Shown here: piece after piece, positions 40,501 through 48,214 of the stretch | Layout of the letters: every line of letters starts with the position of its first letter | Position numbering within the stretch: the stretch's first letter is position 1 | NCBI GenBank assembly: GCA_002706985.1 | Contig: PAKP01000013.1 | Coordinates: forward strand, 1-57,229 | Length of the DNA stretch: 57,229 nucleotides | Reading direction: 5' to 3' | DNA from: Sneathiella sp. | GTDB lineage: Bacteria; Pseudomonadota; Alphaproteobacteria; Sneathiellales; Sneathiellaceae | The notes under the pieces: model-generated | What the model was told of the DNA's origin: nothing | The model's input: only the letters and a program-made list of their open reading frames with translations | Database searches by the model: none | Position numbers and translations under genes: made by a program

Positions 40501-41325
40501 ATGTCCATAAAAACTGTATTGCTACATCTTAACAATGACCAGCAACTTGACGCCCGTATTGAGACAGCCCTTGGCCTCGCCGTCGAGCATGATGCCCATC
40601 TTATTGGGCTTTATACGATTGCGCAGGTGACCGTGCCGACGTCCTTCATGGGGTATGTCCCGCCGGAATTTATCGAACAATCCCGCAAAACCGAAGAAGA
40701 GAACGCTGCCGCATCGAAATCCAAGCTGGAAAGTCTTGCAGCCAAAGTGGACAAGCAGGTGGAGGTAATCGTTGAAGAAGGGTATGCCCCGGATATCATC
40801 AATCACCATGCGCTTGCTGCTGATATTGTCGTTGTCGGCCAAGGCGACCCGGATGAAGAGAACAACACCCAGTCCCGTTATATCGCGGAAGAGATCGTCG
40901 TCAGTTCACCGCGCCCGGTACTTATTATCCCGGCGGCCGGTAATTATCGGAACTTCGGCAAGCATGTCATGGTCGGCTGGAACAATACACGCGAATCCTC
41001 CCGCGCTCTGCATGAAGCCTTGCCGTTTCTGAAACTGGCCGAGAAGGTCACCTTGCTAAGCGTAAATGCCGCAGAGGACGAAGAGGACGAAACCAAGCAT
41101 ATTCTTGCCCATCTGGAGCGTCACGGAATCAAGGCCGAGTATAAGTCCGGTCGTTGGCCGGATCTGAGTGTCGGGGATGCAATCCTTGATGCCCTGGTTG
41201 ACTATAGCGCGGATATGTTGGTTATGGGAGCCTACGGTCATAGTCGCCTGCGCGAGATGATTCTGGGCGGCGCAACAAAGAATATTCTGGAGCATATGAC
41301 TGCACCGGTTCTTTTCGCCCATTGA
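40501..41325 (+). CDS. Tandem universal stress protein
   Basis: A 274-residue cytoplasmic protein with two UspA domains, residues about 1-145 and 150-274. The second has the nucleotide-binding pattern MGAYGHSRLREMILGGATKN, the G-2X-G-9X-G(S/T) motif of ATP-binding members; the first is less clear. The start ATG at 40501 follows AGAGG; a GTG at 40474 is also in frame. Its stress signal is not readable from the sequence. Confidence 0.9.
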   Translation: MSIKTVLLHLNNDQQLDARIETALGLAVEHDAHLIGLYTIAQVTVPTSFMGYVPPEFIEQSRKTEEENAAASKSKLESLAAKVDKQVEVIVEEGYAPDIINHHALAADIVVVGQGDPDEENNTQSRYIAEEIVVSSPRPVLIIPAAGNYRNFGKHVMVGWNNTRESSRALHEALPFLKLAEKVTLLSVNAAEDEEDETKHILAHLERHGIKAEYKSGRWPDLSVGDAILDALVDYSADMLVMGAYGHSRLREMILGGATKNILEHMTAPVLFAH

Positions 41326-41342
41326 TATCAAAGATATCTGAT

Positions 41343-41387
41343 TTGGCGGGAAGTTAGAAAATGTCGCTTTTTTGAATTTCCCGCCAA
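41343..41387. repeat. Ten-base inverted repeat between convergent genes
   Basis: TTGGCGGGAA (41343-41352) and TTCCCGCCAA (41378-41387) are perfect inverted copies 25 bases apart, the right arm lying inside the end of the pseudouridine synthase gene. A terminator shared by the two convergent genes is possible, although the loop is long. Confidence 0.35.
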
Positions 41388-41908
41388 TCCCCCGGAGCGA
41401 GATCACCAAGCGAGAGTTTTCCAATTCTCTTTCGGATGAGACGGAGGGTCGGGAATCCCACAGTGGCCGTCATTCTGCGGACCTGACGGTTTTTCCCCTC
41501 CGTCAGGACCAGTTCTATCCAGCAAGTCGGAATGGATTTTCGAAAGCGAACCGGGGGATCGCGTTTGGCGACAATGGGTTGCGGTTCAACTATTCTGGCG
41601 CGACACGGCTTTGACAGGTACCCTTTGAATTCCACTCCATGAGACAACTTCTCGATCGCGTCCCTTGTCGGAACTCCCTCCACTTCCGCCCAGTATTTGC
41701 GCTCGTGGTTATTTGCCGGGTCAAGGAAACGTTTGATAAAGGGCCCATCGTCACTGAGTAGAAGTAATCCTTCACTGTCTTTATCCAAACGGCCTGCCGC
41801 ATAAACATGCGCGGGCAGTGAGAATTCCGACAGAGTGCGCTGACCCGGCTCCCCCGTAAACTGGCTGAGCACTCCAAAGGGCTTATTGAAAAGGATATAT
41901 CTTGGCAT
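41354..41908 (-). CDS. rluE: rRNA pseudouridine synthase, RluE type
   Basis: A 184-residue enzyme converting a uridine of 23S rRNA to pseudouridine. The catalytic aspartate lies in AAGRLDKDSEGLLLLSDDG. The protein begins directly with RYILFNKPFGVLSQF, without the S4 domain of RsuA and RluB, and ends in the basic segment LTEGKNRQVRRMTATVGFPT. Both points fit RluE. Confidence 0.88.
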   Translation of the reverse strand: MPRYILFNKPFGVLSQFTGEPGQRTLSEFSLPAHVYAAGRLDKDSEGLLLLSDDGPFIKRFLDPANNHERKYWAEVEGVPTRDAIEKLSHGVEFKGYLSKPCRARIVEPQPIVAKRDPPVRFRKSIPTCWIELVLTEGKNRQVRRMTATVGFPTLRLIRKRIGKLSLGDLAPGDWREIQKSDIF

Positions 41909-42083
41909 TGAATAACGAGGTCGGCATTTTACTGACTTAGTAGTACAGTAGGTTTCAGAAAGCCGGATTATATAGGAATTTCCTTCATCTTATCAAAATT
42001 TTAGGTAATTTCGAGCATGCTACGGATGAATCACTGGCTCAAATTACATGACAACCGGACAAAAAGCCGGATAGACCTGCTAA

Positions 42084-43106
42084 ATGGACGAGAATGCAAC
42101 GGCAACAGTCCGCTTTATTGGACGCAAGGAAGAGGATGCTCAGCAAATCAGCTGGATGCTTTCCAATGCCGCAAACGCAGATTTTTCATTTGAACATGTT
42201 TCCTGTCTGGAAAGCTTTATCGAGGCCGGACACGGACGCAATGGTGATATCATCATTCTCGATATAACGGAAACATCCGACTCACAGCTTGACGCGCTCT
42301 CCACTCTCAGCACGAAAATCCCGCAGACTCCGATAGTTGTGTTGACCGATGATGATGAGAAGGTCGGTCGGGAGGCCATCCGTCAGGGCGCGCAGGATTA
42401 CCTGATCAAGAGCCAGCTTACAACCGACGGAATGTCCCGAAACCTCCTAAATGCCATTCAACGGCATCAGGGTCATCAACGCAGCGTCGAAGCGGCACCA
42501 CTTCTGGATTCCGCGACGGCTGTTCTGAACCGGCTTCCCATCGGTGTCATTCTGGTGACGGCAGATTCCAGGATTCTGTTTTTTAACGACAAAGCAAAGC
42601 GGTATCTTGAGCAGGGAGATGGCCTTGTCGTCGGAGCGGACAAGATATGCCGCGCGACACTGCCGGGAGAGAGCCGTGCACTGGCCAAACTGCTTTCCGA
42701 CACCCTCTCCCCGGATGAAAAGGCAAAGGCCGAAGGTGATTTCGCCATCTCCATAACACGGATGGAAAGTGATTATCCGCTCAATGTGATGGTGGCGCCC
42801 ATTGGGACAGGCGTTGCTGGCAAAGGTGCCGTTCTGTTTGTCTCCGACCCCGCGGAACCCGTCGAACTTTCGATCGACAGCATATGCCGCCTCTATGGCC
42901 TGACGCCTGCGGAAGGCCGTCTCGCCCTTGGTCTGACAAATGGAGATAAACTTGACGATCTAGCGGAGCAATGGGGTGTCAGCATGCACACGGTCCGCTC
43001 CCAGCTCAGGCAGATATTCCGAAAAACAGATACAAGCCGGCAGAGCGAAGTCGTCAAGCTGATCCTTACGGGACCAGCCGCCCTACAGGCATCCGTGAGC
43101 CGTTGA
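42084..43106 (+). CDS. Response regulator: REC-PAS-LuxR helix-turn-helix
   Basis: A 340-residue transcription regulator. Residues about 8-125 form a receiver domain with phospho-acceptor Asp60 (IIILDITETS), Thr88 and Lys109. The acidic pair that usually binds magnesium after the first strand is replaced by GRKEED, so phosphorylation may be atypical. Residues about 145-265 form a PAS domain (LDSATAVLNRLPIGVILVTA), and the last 60 a LuxR-type helix-turn-helix (LTPAEGRLALGLTNGDKLDD, then HTVRSQLRQIFRKT). No histidine kinase is nearby. It converges on receptor A and may regulate the secretion locus (inference). Confidence 0.85.
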   Translation: MDENATATVRFIGRKEEDAQQISWMLSNAANADFSFEHVSCLESFIEAGHGRNGDIIILDITETSDSQLDALSTLSTKIPQTPIVVLTDDDEKVGREAIRQGAQDYLIKSQLTTDGMSRNLLNAIQRHQGHQRSVEAAPLLDSATAVLNRLPIGVILVTADSRILFFNDKAKRYLEQGDGLVVGADKICRATLPGESRALAKLLSDTLSPDEKAKAEGDFAISITRMESDYPLNVMVAPIGTGVAGKGAVLFVSDPAEPVELSIDSICRLYGLTPAEGRLALGLTNGDKLDDLAEQWGVSMHTVRSQLRQIFRKTDTSRQSEVVKLILTGPAALQASVSR

Positions 43107-43119
43107 TAATTTCAGGCTT

Positions 43120-45255
43120 TTAGGTTTCCTTTTCATCGGGCGCGTGATCAACATTTTCCGAGAAATATTTCCAGGCTTCCCGTCCGCCCCTGTTCTCCAG
43201 ATAATTGATAAGCGCACTGACCATCCGCCGGTCATAGCGGATATCTGCATCTTCAAGCAGATTTTTGACGGCCGCGCTGAAACCAAGCGCCCCGCGATAA
43301 GCGCGCGGGCTCACCATCCCGACAAAGGCGTTTGCAACGGCAATAATGCGCGCTGCTTCTGTAATCTCCGTGCCCTTAAGGCCGTTCGGCTGGCCACTTC
43401 CGTCAAAATTTTCCTGCAATTGGCGCAAAGTTGTCGTAATCGGCAGATCAAAATCCACTTCCTCCAGAAGGTCCGCGCTCGCCACAAGGCTGTTCCGGAT
43501 GATACCCATTTCCTTCTTGGTCAGGTTTTTCGTCTTTGTTAGGAGCTCCGGCGGCACCAGTATCTTGCCGATATTCATGAGGTTGCCCGCGATATCAACG
43601 GTCCTTATAAGTTCTTCCGACGCATCCATTTCCCCGGCAATGGCAACGGCAACCTTCGCAACACGCCGTGACTGGTCTGCCGAATAGGGATCCCGCCGGT
43701 CAACGAAGGCGACCAGCGTCGAAACGAGGTTGCGCAGAACATCCTCGCGGCGCTCTTGCGCAATCACGACATCGGAAATATCCTGAAATACCGTGAGAAC
43801 TTCCTTGCTGTTCACGCGGGCAGAGCGTAACGGCACGAAATCCGATTTGATAACGCGGTCAGGGATCTCCTCTGTGCTGCTCTTCAACCGACTGACAACT
43901 GATCGCGGCTCGTAATCCTGGCGGACCAGATTGGTCATCTCGATGATCTCCTTGGCCAAGGTTGGCCCAAGAACACTGGTTGCTTTTTTCCCAATCATCT
44001 CTTCCTGGGAAATTTCGATTCCTTCAGCAGCGACACTATTGGCAAAGGTGTACTTATCCTCAGCGTCAAAGACAGCAATGGCCGTCGGCTGCTGGTCGGT
44101 GACGATCTTCAGGAATTCGCTCCTTTCCTTAAGCCGCTCCGCCATATTCTTATAGCGCACCGCAAGCTCCGCCGCCCGGATCGAAGTCCCGTGGCGCCAG
44201 ACGGCAACAACCGTCCCCGCAACAGCAAAGATCAGCAGCAGAAAAATCCCCAGCATCGTTTGCAGGCGTTGGTCCGTCTCGGAAAGAGCCTCCTGCTCTG
44301 AGACAGTGCGTACTAGATACCAGGGCGCAATCGAGAGCGCCCGTCCGGTCACGAGAACCTTGTTCCCTAGATAATTAGCCGAAATCGCGAAATCTCCGGG
44401 ATTGTCAATGACAAAGGCGGCGGCAAGATCCTTCTGGGCACTCAGTTTTCGCGTCAGCGCCAGAGTTCCATCCGCTAAGGGAGATATATACTGCACAAGA
44501 TTGCCATCCCGGCGGACGAGGTAATTTTCAGCTGTCTGAAGAGTATCTCCCGGCTGGAACAATAAGGGGAACAAGGATGTCTCAACGGTTCGCAACCCAA
44601 TAACATAACCAATGATGTCCTTCGTGCTGCCTTCATCCTGAACAGCGAAGACTGGCCAGACAAAGCCGAAAGTCGGGTCACCATTTATTCCTTCATACAG
44701 GTCGATAAAGGCAGCAGTGCCATCTCCCGCTTTTGCCATGGCAGAGCGGATCATTGAATTCAACGGCGGCATACTACCACTCGAAACCAGCAGATCCCCG
44801 GTCGCATCCGTAAGAGCAATCCCGGCCCGGCCCGGACGCGATACGTTGGCACGGACCTGCGGTTCCTCAGGCTCCCAGAAGCCACTGATGACCGCCTGAT
44901 TATTCAGCAGATTGATGAGGTATCCGGCCTCGGGCACTTCCGTGATGGCATTCCCGTTTTCGGAGGTTTCGATAACCAGTTGCGTCAGATAGACCTGCAA
45001 AGACGCATTCGTCGCCAGTGTTCCGATTGCCTGCTCCTGCTTGCGCAACCATTCCTCAACACTCGCTGCACGACTGTCGGCGACGATGCCCAGACGAATC
45101 TCCCAGTTCCGGATGTCACGCGCGCGTTGCTCTTCCACAAATTTGAAGGTGCCCCAAACCCCCGCGATAACGACAGCCAGAAGCAACAGAACACTGATCC
45201 CCAAAGTCCTGTAGGTTTTGTTTTTTACTGGCTCTTCAATCTGCGTATCCGTCAT
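43120..45255 (-). CDS. Membrane receptor with PAS and degenerate HD-GYP domain (receptor A)
   Basis: A 711-residue inner-membrane protein. TM1 is about residues 17-37, an extracytoplasmic double-Cache-like sensor covers 40-330, TM2 is about 334-354, PAS about 380-500, and an HD-GYP fold 505-695. The catalytic sites are gone: Gln528 for the first His, Met560-Asn561 for the HD pair, Ser589 for the next His, Leu613-Gln614 for the HH pair, GQP for GYP, and Asn642 for the last Asp. It cannot be a standard c-di-GMP phosphodiesterase. It diverges from the LapG-like peptidase gene at 45437, suggesting a signal-receptor role like LapD. Confidence 0.88.
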   Translation of the reverse strand: MTDTQIEEPVKNKTYRTLGISVLLLLAVVIAGVWGTFKFVEEQRARDIRNWEIRLGIVADSRAASVEEWLRKQEQAIGTLATNASLQVYLTQLVIETSENGNAITEVPEAGYLINLLNNQAVISGFWEPEEPQVRANVSRPGRAGIALTDATGDLLVSSGSMPPLNSMIRSAMAKAGDGTAAFIDLYEGINGDPTFGFVWPVFAVQDEGSTKDIIGYVIGLRTVETSLFPLLFQPGDTLQTAENYLVRRDGNLVQYISPLADGTLALTRKLSAQKDLAAAFVIDNPGDFAISANYLGNKVLVTGRALSIAPWYLVRTVSEQEALSETDQRLQTMLGIFLLLIFAVAGTVVAVWRHGTSIRAAELAVRYKNMAERLKERSEFLKIVTDQQPTAIAVFDAEDKYTFANSVAAEGIEISQEEMIGKKATSVLGPTLAKEIIEMTNLVRQDYEPRSVVSRLKSSTEEIPDRVIKSDFVPLRSARVNSKEVLTVFQDISDVVIAQERREDVLRNLVSTLVAFVDRRDPYSADQSRRVAKVAVAIAGEMDASEELIRTVDIAGNLMNIGKILVPPELLTKTKNLTKKEMGIIRNSLVASADLLEEVDFDLPITTTLRQLQENFDGSGQPNGLKGTEITEAARIIAVANAFVGMVSPRAYRGALGFSAAVKNLLEDADIRYDRRMVSALINYLENRGGREAWKYFSENVDHAPDEKET

Positions 45256-45280
45256 GGATGCCCCGGTACATAAAAACTAC

Positions 45281-45288
45281 TTAACCAT
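45281..45288 (+). promoter_or_regulatory. CtrA-like half-site TTAACCAT
   Basis: An exact TTAACCAT, the half-site form known for Caulobacter CtrA, 26 bases upstream of the receptor A start codon. TTAACC occurs again at 45331-45336 in the same gap. Confidence 0.5.
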
Positions 45289-45378
45289 AGAATGACGTGG
45301 AACCCTTTAAGATAGGTAAATTCCCGTCAATTAACCTATGCAATTATCTGTATATCTTGCAATGACAATAGGCCTCTT

Positions 45379-45398
45379 GGTTAGATTTTGTTAACCAT
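45379..45398. promoter_or_regulatory. CtrA-like site: GGTTA dyad with second TTAACCAT
   Basis: A second exact TTAACCAT (45391-45398) is preceded by GGTTA at 45379, so that GGTTA and TAACC form a dyad around eight bases. It lies 39 bases before the LapG-like start codon, where a promoter would be. Confidence 0.5.
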
Positions 45399-45436
45399 TT
45401 GTTGTCCATAATGCCACCGTACGAAGGCGTTCAAAA

Positions 45437-46105
45437 ATGGGAACAGGAACAAACCCGGTGGCAGGCGCAAAAAAGAGAATTTATACTATTTTACAGTCAG
45501 TTAGCCTTGCCTGCCTGCTTGTCGTCGTCCCGCTGACCACAGAAGCGGAAGCTGTCGGACTTTTCGGATATCAGGCAACGCCCTACTCCGGCCTCAAGCC
45601 TTTTCCTAAATGGCGCAAGGTCCTGAACACCTACAAAAACGAACCGGGGGAATGCACCCCCAACAAGTACAATCGCTGTGCATATCAGAAATGGGTCACC
45701 TTGATTGAGGAATGGCGTCTGCTGCCCAAAGAAAAGCAGCTTGAAAAAGTCAATCGTCATATGAACCTGTTTCGCTATATCCTGGACCCGATCAATTGGG
45801 GGGTTCGCGATTACTGGGAAATTCCGAAGGAGTTTTTCGCAAGGTTTGGGGATTGCGAAGACTATGCCATCGTCAAATATTTTACTTTGCGGGCGCTCGG
45901 CTGGTCTGAAAAGAACATGAAGATCGTCGTGCTGCAGGATATCAATCTGGGAGTCGCCCACGCCATCCTGGTTGTTGATTTCGATAGCAAGAGCCTTGTT
46001 CTCGACAATCAGATCGGTCAGATCGTCGATGCAAAACGCATCCGCCACTACAAGCCAATCTATTCGGTGAACGAGACGGGTTGGTGGCGGCACAAGCCAA
46101 AATAA
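45437..46105 (+). CDS. LapG-family periplasmic cysteine peptidase (transglutaminase-like, BTLCP), triad intact
   Basis: A 222-residue exported protein of the DUF920/BTLCP family. A signal peptide spans about residues 13-39. The catalytic triad is complete: Cys140 in FGDCEDYA, His175 in GVAHAILVV, Asp190 in LVLDNQ; the acidic residues around Cys140 also fit the calcium site of LapG. Cys73 and Cys81 may form a disulfide. LapG proteases cut the N-terminus of T1SS-exported adhesins and are held inactive by LapD when c-di-GMP is high. No LapD is nearby; the divergent receptor A is the natural candidate partner. A terminator follows. Confidence 0.92.
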   Translation: MGTGTNPVAGAKKRIYTILQSVSLACLLVVVPLTTEAEAVGLFGYQATPYSGLKPFPKWRKVLNTYKNEPGECTPNKYNRCAYQKWVTLIEEWRLLPKEKQLEKVNRHMNLFRYILDPINWGVRDYWEIPKEFFARFGDCEDYAIVKYFTLRALGWSEKNMKIVVLQDINLGVAHAILVVDFDSKSLVLDNQIGQIVDAKRIRHYKPIYSVNETGWWRHKPK

Positions 46106-46125
46106 GTACTGCTACATGAATAGAA

Positions 46126-46156
46126 AAAGCCACGCCTTTTATTTAGGCGCGGCTTT
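46126..46156. terminator. Bidirectional terminator between the LapG-like and TolC-family genes
   Basis: AAAGCC-a-CGCC pairs with GGCG-c-GGCTTT around a nine-base loop. On the minus strand it runs into TTTTTC, a good tail for the TolC-family gene; on the plus strand TTTCGTTTATT follows. Confidence 0.7.
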
Positions 46157-46196
46157 CGTTTATTCCTAATCTTCCGGTAATTGCCTCTTGGAGGGA

Positions 46197-47540
46197 TTAT
46201 CCTTTTTCCTTCAGCGTGGCTTCTTCAGGCAATGTTACACCAAGCGTCGAATTCAATTGACCCATTGTCGCCAACAACCGGTATTTGGCAAACCGTACTG
46301 AATATTCGACAGTTACCAGGGATGTGCGGGAGTTGAAAAGCTCATTATCGGCATCAAGAAGATCCAGCAAATCCCGCTGTCCGATTTCAAATTCCTGACT
46401 GTAGGTCGAAGCGACCTCACGGTTGGCGACAACGGCCGCTGCAAGAACTTCCGCCCGCGCTTGAGACCGGGCAAGAGAACTCCAACTACGGCGGACTTCT
46501 TCCTCCACCAGACGTTCAAAGCGAAGTTTCCGCTGCTCGGTTTCTGCTTTGCGGGCAACCGCTTCTTTCTCGCGCCCTTCATCGATGCCGCCACGATAAA
46601 GATTGTAACGCAACCGCACCATGGCGAGGAAATCGTCGTTATGTCCATCAACGCCATCGATATTGTTATCAGCGGAGGCGCCGACTTCCAGATTTATCGT
46701 CGGGTAATAGCTTGCCTGCGTGGCCCTGATTTCAGCTTCGGATGATTTGATATCGGATTCCGCAAATTTAAGATCCGGATTGTTTTCAAGCGCAATCGCA
46801 ACAATATCGTCAATATTATCCGGAAGGGACCCGTCACTGAATTCCGGCAATGTCAGATCGACAGGCGGCGCACCGACAACCCGCTGATAAGTAATTTCCG
46901 CATCATCCAGCGCCCGCATCGTCTCAACCAACGTATCTTCAGCAGCCGCAAGACGTGCCAGTGCCTGCTGATCATCACCGATACCGCTCTGTCCGGCTTC
47001 CACACGATCTTTAATTTCATTCAGGGTAAGGCGGTGTTTTTCAACGTTTTGACGAGCCAGTTCAACGATTTCAAGGCTCCGGAGAGTATCGAGATAGGCT
47101 CTCACCGCATCCAGAGCAATTGCCTCTGCCCGCTCTCTTACACGATAGGCGGCGCTATCGACCCGGTTTCCCTGCCGATCAACCTCGGCACTACGGAAAC
47201 CGCCATCATAAAGCGTCTGCACTAAAAGGAGGCTGGATTCGGTTCGGCGTAAATCTTCATTGTCGATAGTCACCGTATCGGTCCATTCATATCCGATACC
47301 GGCTTCTAAATCCAAAGTCGGGAGATATAGCCCTTCGGCCTGCTTCAACTCCTGGTCAACCGCCCGCCGATTGGCAGATGCTTCCGCAATTTCGGGATAG
47401 GTAGAAACCGTTTGCTGAACTGCCTCATTCAATGTTTCCGAATGCGCGGCCCCCACCGCGATAAAACTACCGAAAACTACCGTTAGAATACTGGCGGAAA
47501 GCACATTCCTTGTCTTAACCGCACTGTTTCTAAACTTCAT
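46197..47540 (-). CDS. TolC-family outer membrane channel protein (LapE-like)
   Basis: A 447-residue outer-membrane efflux protein. A signal peptide (cleavage near AHS-ET, residue 35) is followed by two OEP repeats of long coiled-coil helices and short strands, with motifs such as ALENNPDLKFAESDIKSSEA, QASYYPTINLEVGAS and RYNLYRGGIDEGRE that match T1SS-linked TolC proteins. Divergent from the ABC/HlyD genes, it completes the three-part exporter and would form the exit channel. Confidence 0.92.
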   Translation of the reverse strand: MKFRNSAVKTRNVLSASILTVVFGSFIAVGAAHSETLNEAVQQTVSTYPEIAEASANRRAVDQELKQAEGLYLPTLDLEAGIGYEWTDTVTIDNEDLRRTESSLLLVQTLYDGGFRSAEVDRQGNRVDSAAYRVRERAEAIALDAVRAYLDTLRSLEIVELARQNVEKHRLTLNEIKDRVEAGQSGIGDDQQALARLAAAEDTLVETMRALDDAEITYQRVVGAPPVDLTLPEFSDGSLPDNIDDIVAIALENNPDLKFAESDIKSSEAEIRATQASYYPTINLEVGASADNNIDGVDGHNDDFLAMVRLRYNLYRGGIDEGREKEAVARKAETEQRKLRFERLVEEEVRRSWSSLARSQARAEVLAAAVVANREVASTYSQEFEIGQRDLLDLLDADNELFNSRTSLVTVEYSVRFAKYRLLATMGQLNSTLGVTLPEEATLKEKG

Positions 47541-47847
47541 GCCCCTCTCCCATTTCGTCCGTTTTGATCGTCATGACAACATCTACCCCGTTTATGTTCA
47601 TCAAGGCTTAACAAAACGTCCAAGCTCGTTTCATTCGCCGGATAATCTACTCGTTCTTTCTGCTCACGATCAACTTTATAAAACCATGGCCGTGTCAGAA
47701 TTCGCAGCGACCCGACCGCCCTGTGGCCTAAATACAACAGCATTGGTCCTGACAACATAGAACTGTATTCAAAGCGCTTTAGCCTCGGAACTTACAGGAA
47801 ATCTAAGGCGCATTGTGATGCGACATGAATTGAAGTGTATGCCGTAT

Positions 47848-47855
47848 ATGGTTAA
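47848..47855 (-). promoter_or_regulatory. CtrA-like half-site (ATGGTTAA)
   Basis: An exact TTAACCAT on the minus strand, within the gap between the divergent TolC-family and ABC exporter genes; TTGTTGA follows on the plus strand as a weak second half. Confidence 0.45.
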
Positions 47856-47985
47856 TTTTTGTTGAAAAAGGCAGAGAAACTCCGCAATTATTCTTATATA
47901 TATGGCTTGGCTATGCTCGTTTCGCCGGTATGGGGCTTGATGGAGTGAAAAACTCAAGGTTCTCTGAGCCAAGGAGCGATAGATT

Positions 47986-48001
47986 TTAGAAATTTGTTAA
48001 C
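47986..48001 (+). promoter_or_regulatory. CtrA-like full site upstream of the T1SS operon
   Basis: TTAG-N7-TTAAC differs from the CtrA consensus TTAA-N7-TTAAC by one base. It lies about 210 bases before the exporter gene start. Confidence 0.5.
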
Positions 48002-48019
48002 TGCATTTTCACCAAATAA

Positions 48020-48039
48020 GCATTGAATGGGTTCAATGC
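48020..48039. promoter_or_regulatory. Perfect 20-base dyad upstream of the T1SS operon
   Basis: GCATTGAA-tggg-TTCAATGC has eight-base perfect arms. Twenty-base dyads suit LuxR-type or similar dimeric regulators; the nearby REC-PAS-LuxR protein is one candidate. It lies 19 bases after the CtrA-like site. A hairpin in a leader RNA is the alternative. Confidence 0.5.
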
Positions 48040-48214
48040 GTTATTGGACATAAAAGAAGACCTTCCCGTAAAAACCGCAGAAATTGGTTTGCAGGGGGAC
48101 GCTCGAGACAAAACTTCGACAGAAAAACTGGTCCCGGCGATGAAATGCCAGGTTTCTGAAGAAAGCTCAATAGGAAGACGGAATGATTTCTAGGTGGAAC
48201 GTGAGGGCAGAAAA

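Larger units (their letters stand above)
47541..48214. other. Long regulatory gap between the TolC-family gene and the T1SS operon
   Basis: These 674 bases lie between two divergent transcription units and contain no convincing gene. They hold an exact inverted CtrA half-site (47848-47855), a near-full CtrA site (47986-48001) and a perfect 20-base dyad (48020-48039), all described separately. The length is unusual for this compact window and suggests complex control. A short untranslated RNA cannot be excluded. Confidence 0.6.

Noticed and set aside
47541..48214. Possible small gene or large adhesin fragment in the gap before the exporter
   Set aside because: The only short frames lack ribosome binding sites and resemble nothing; regulatory DNA explains the gap better.
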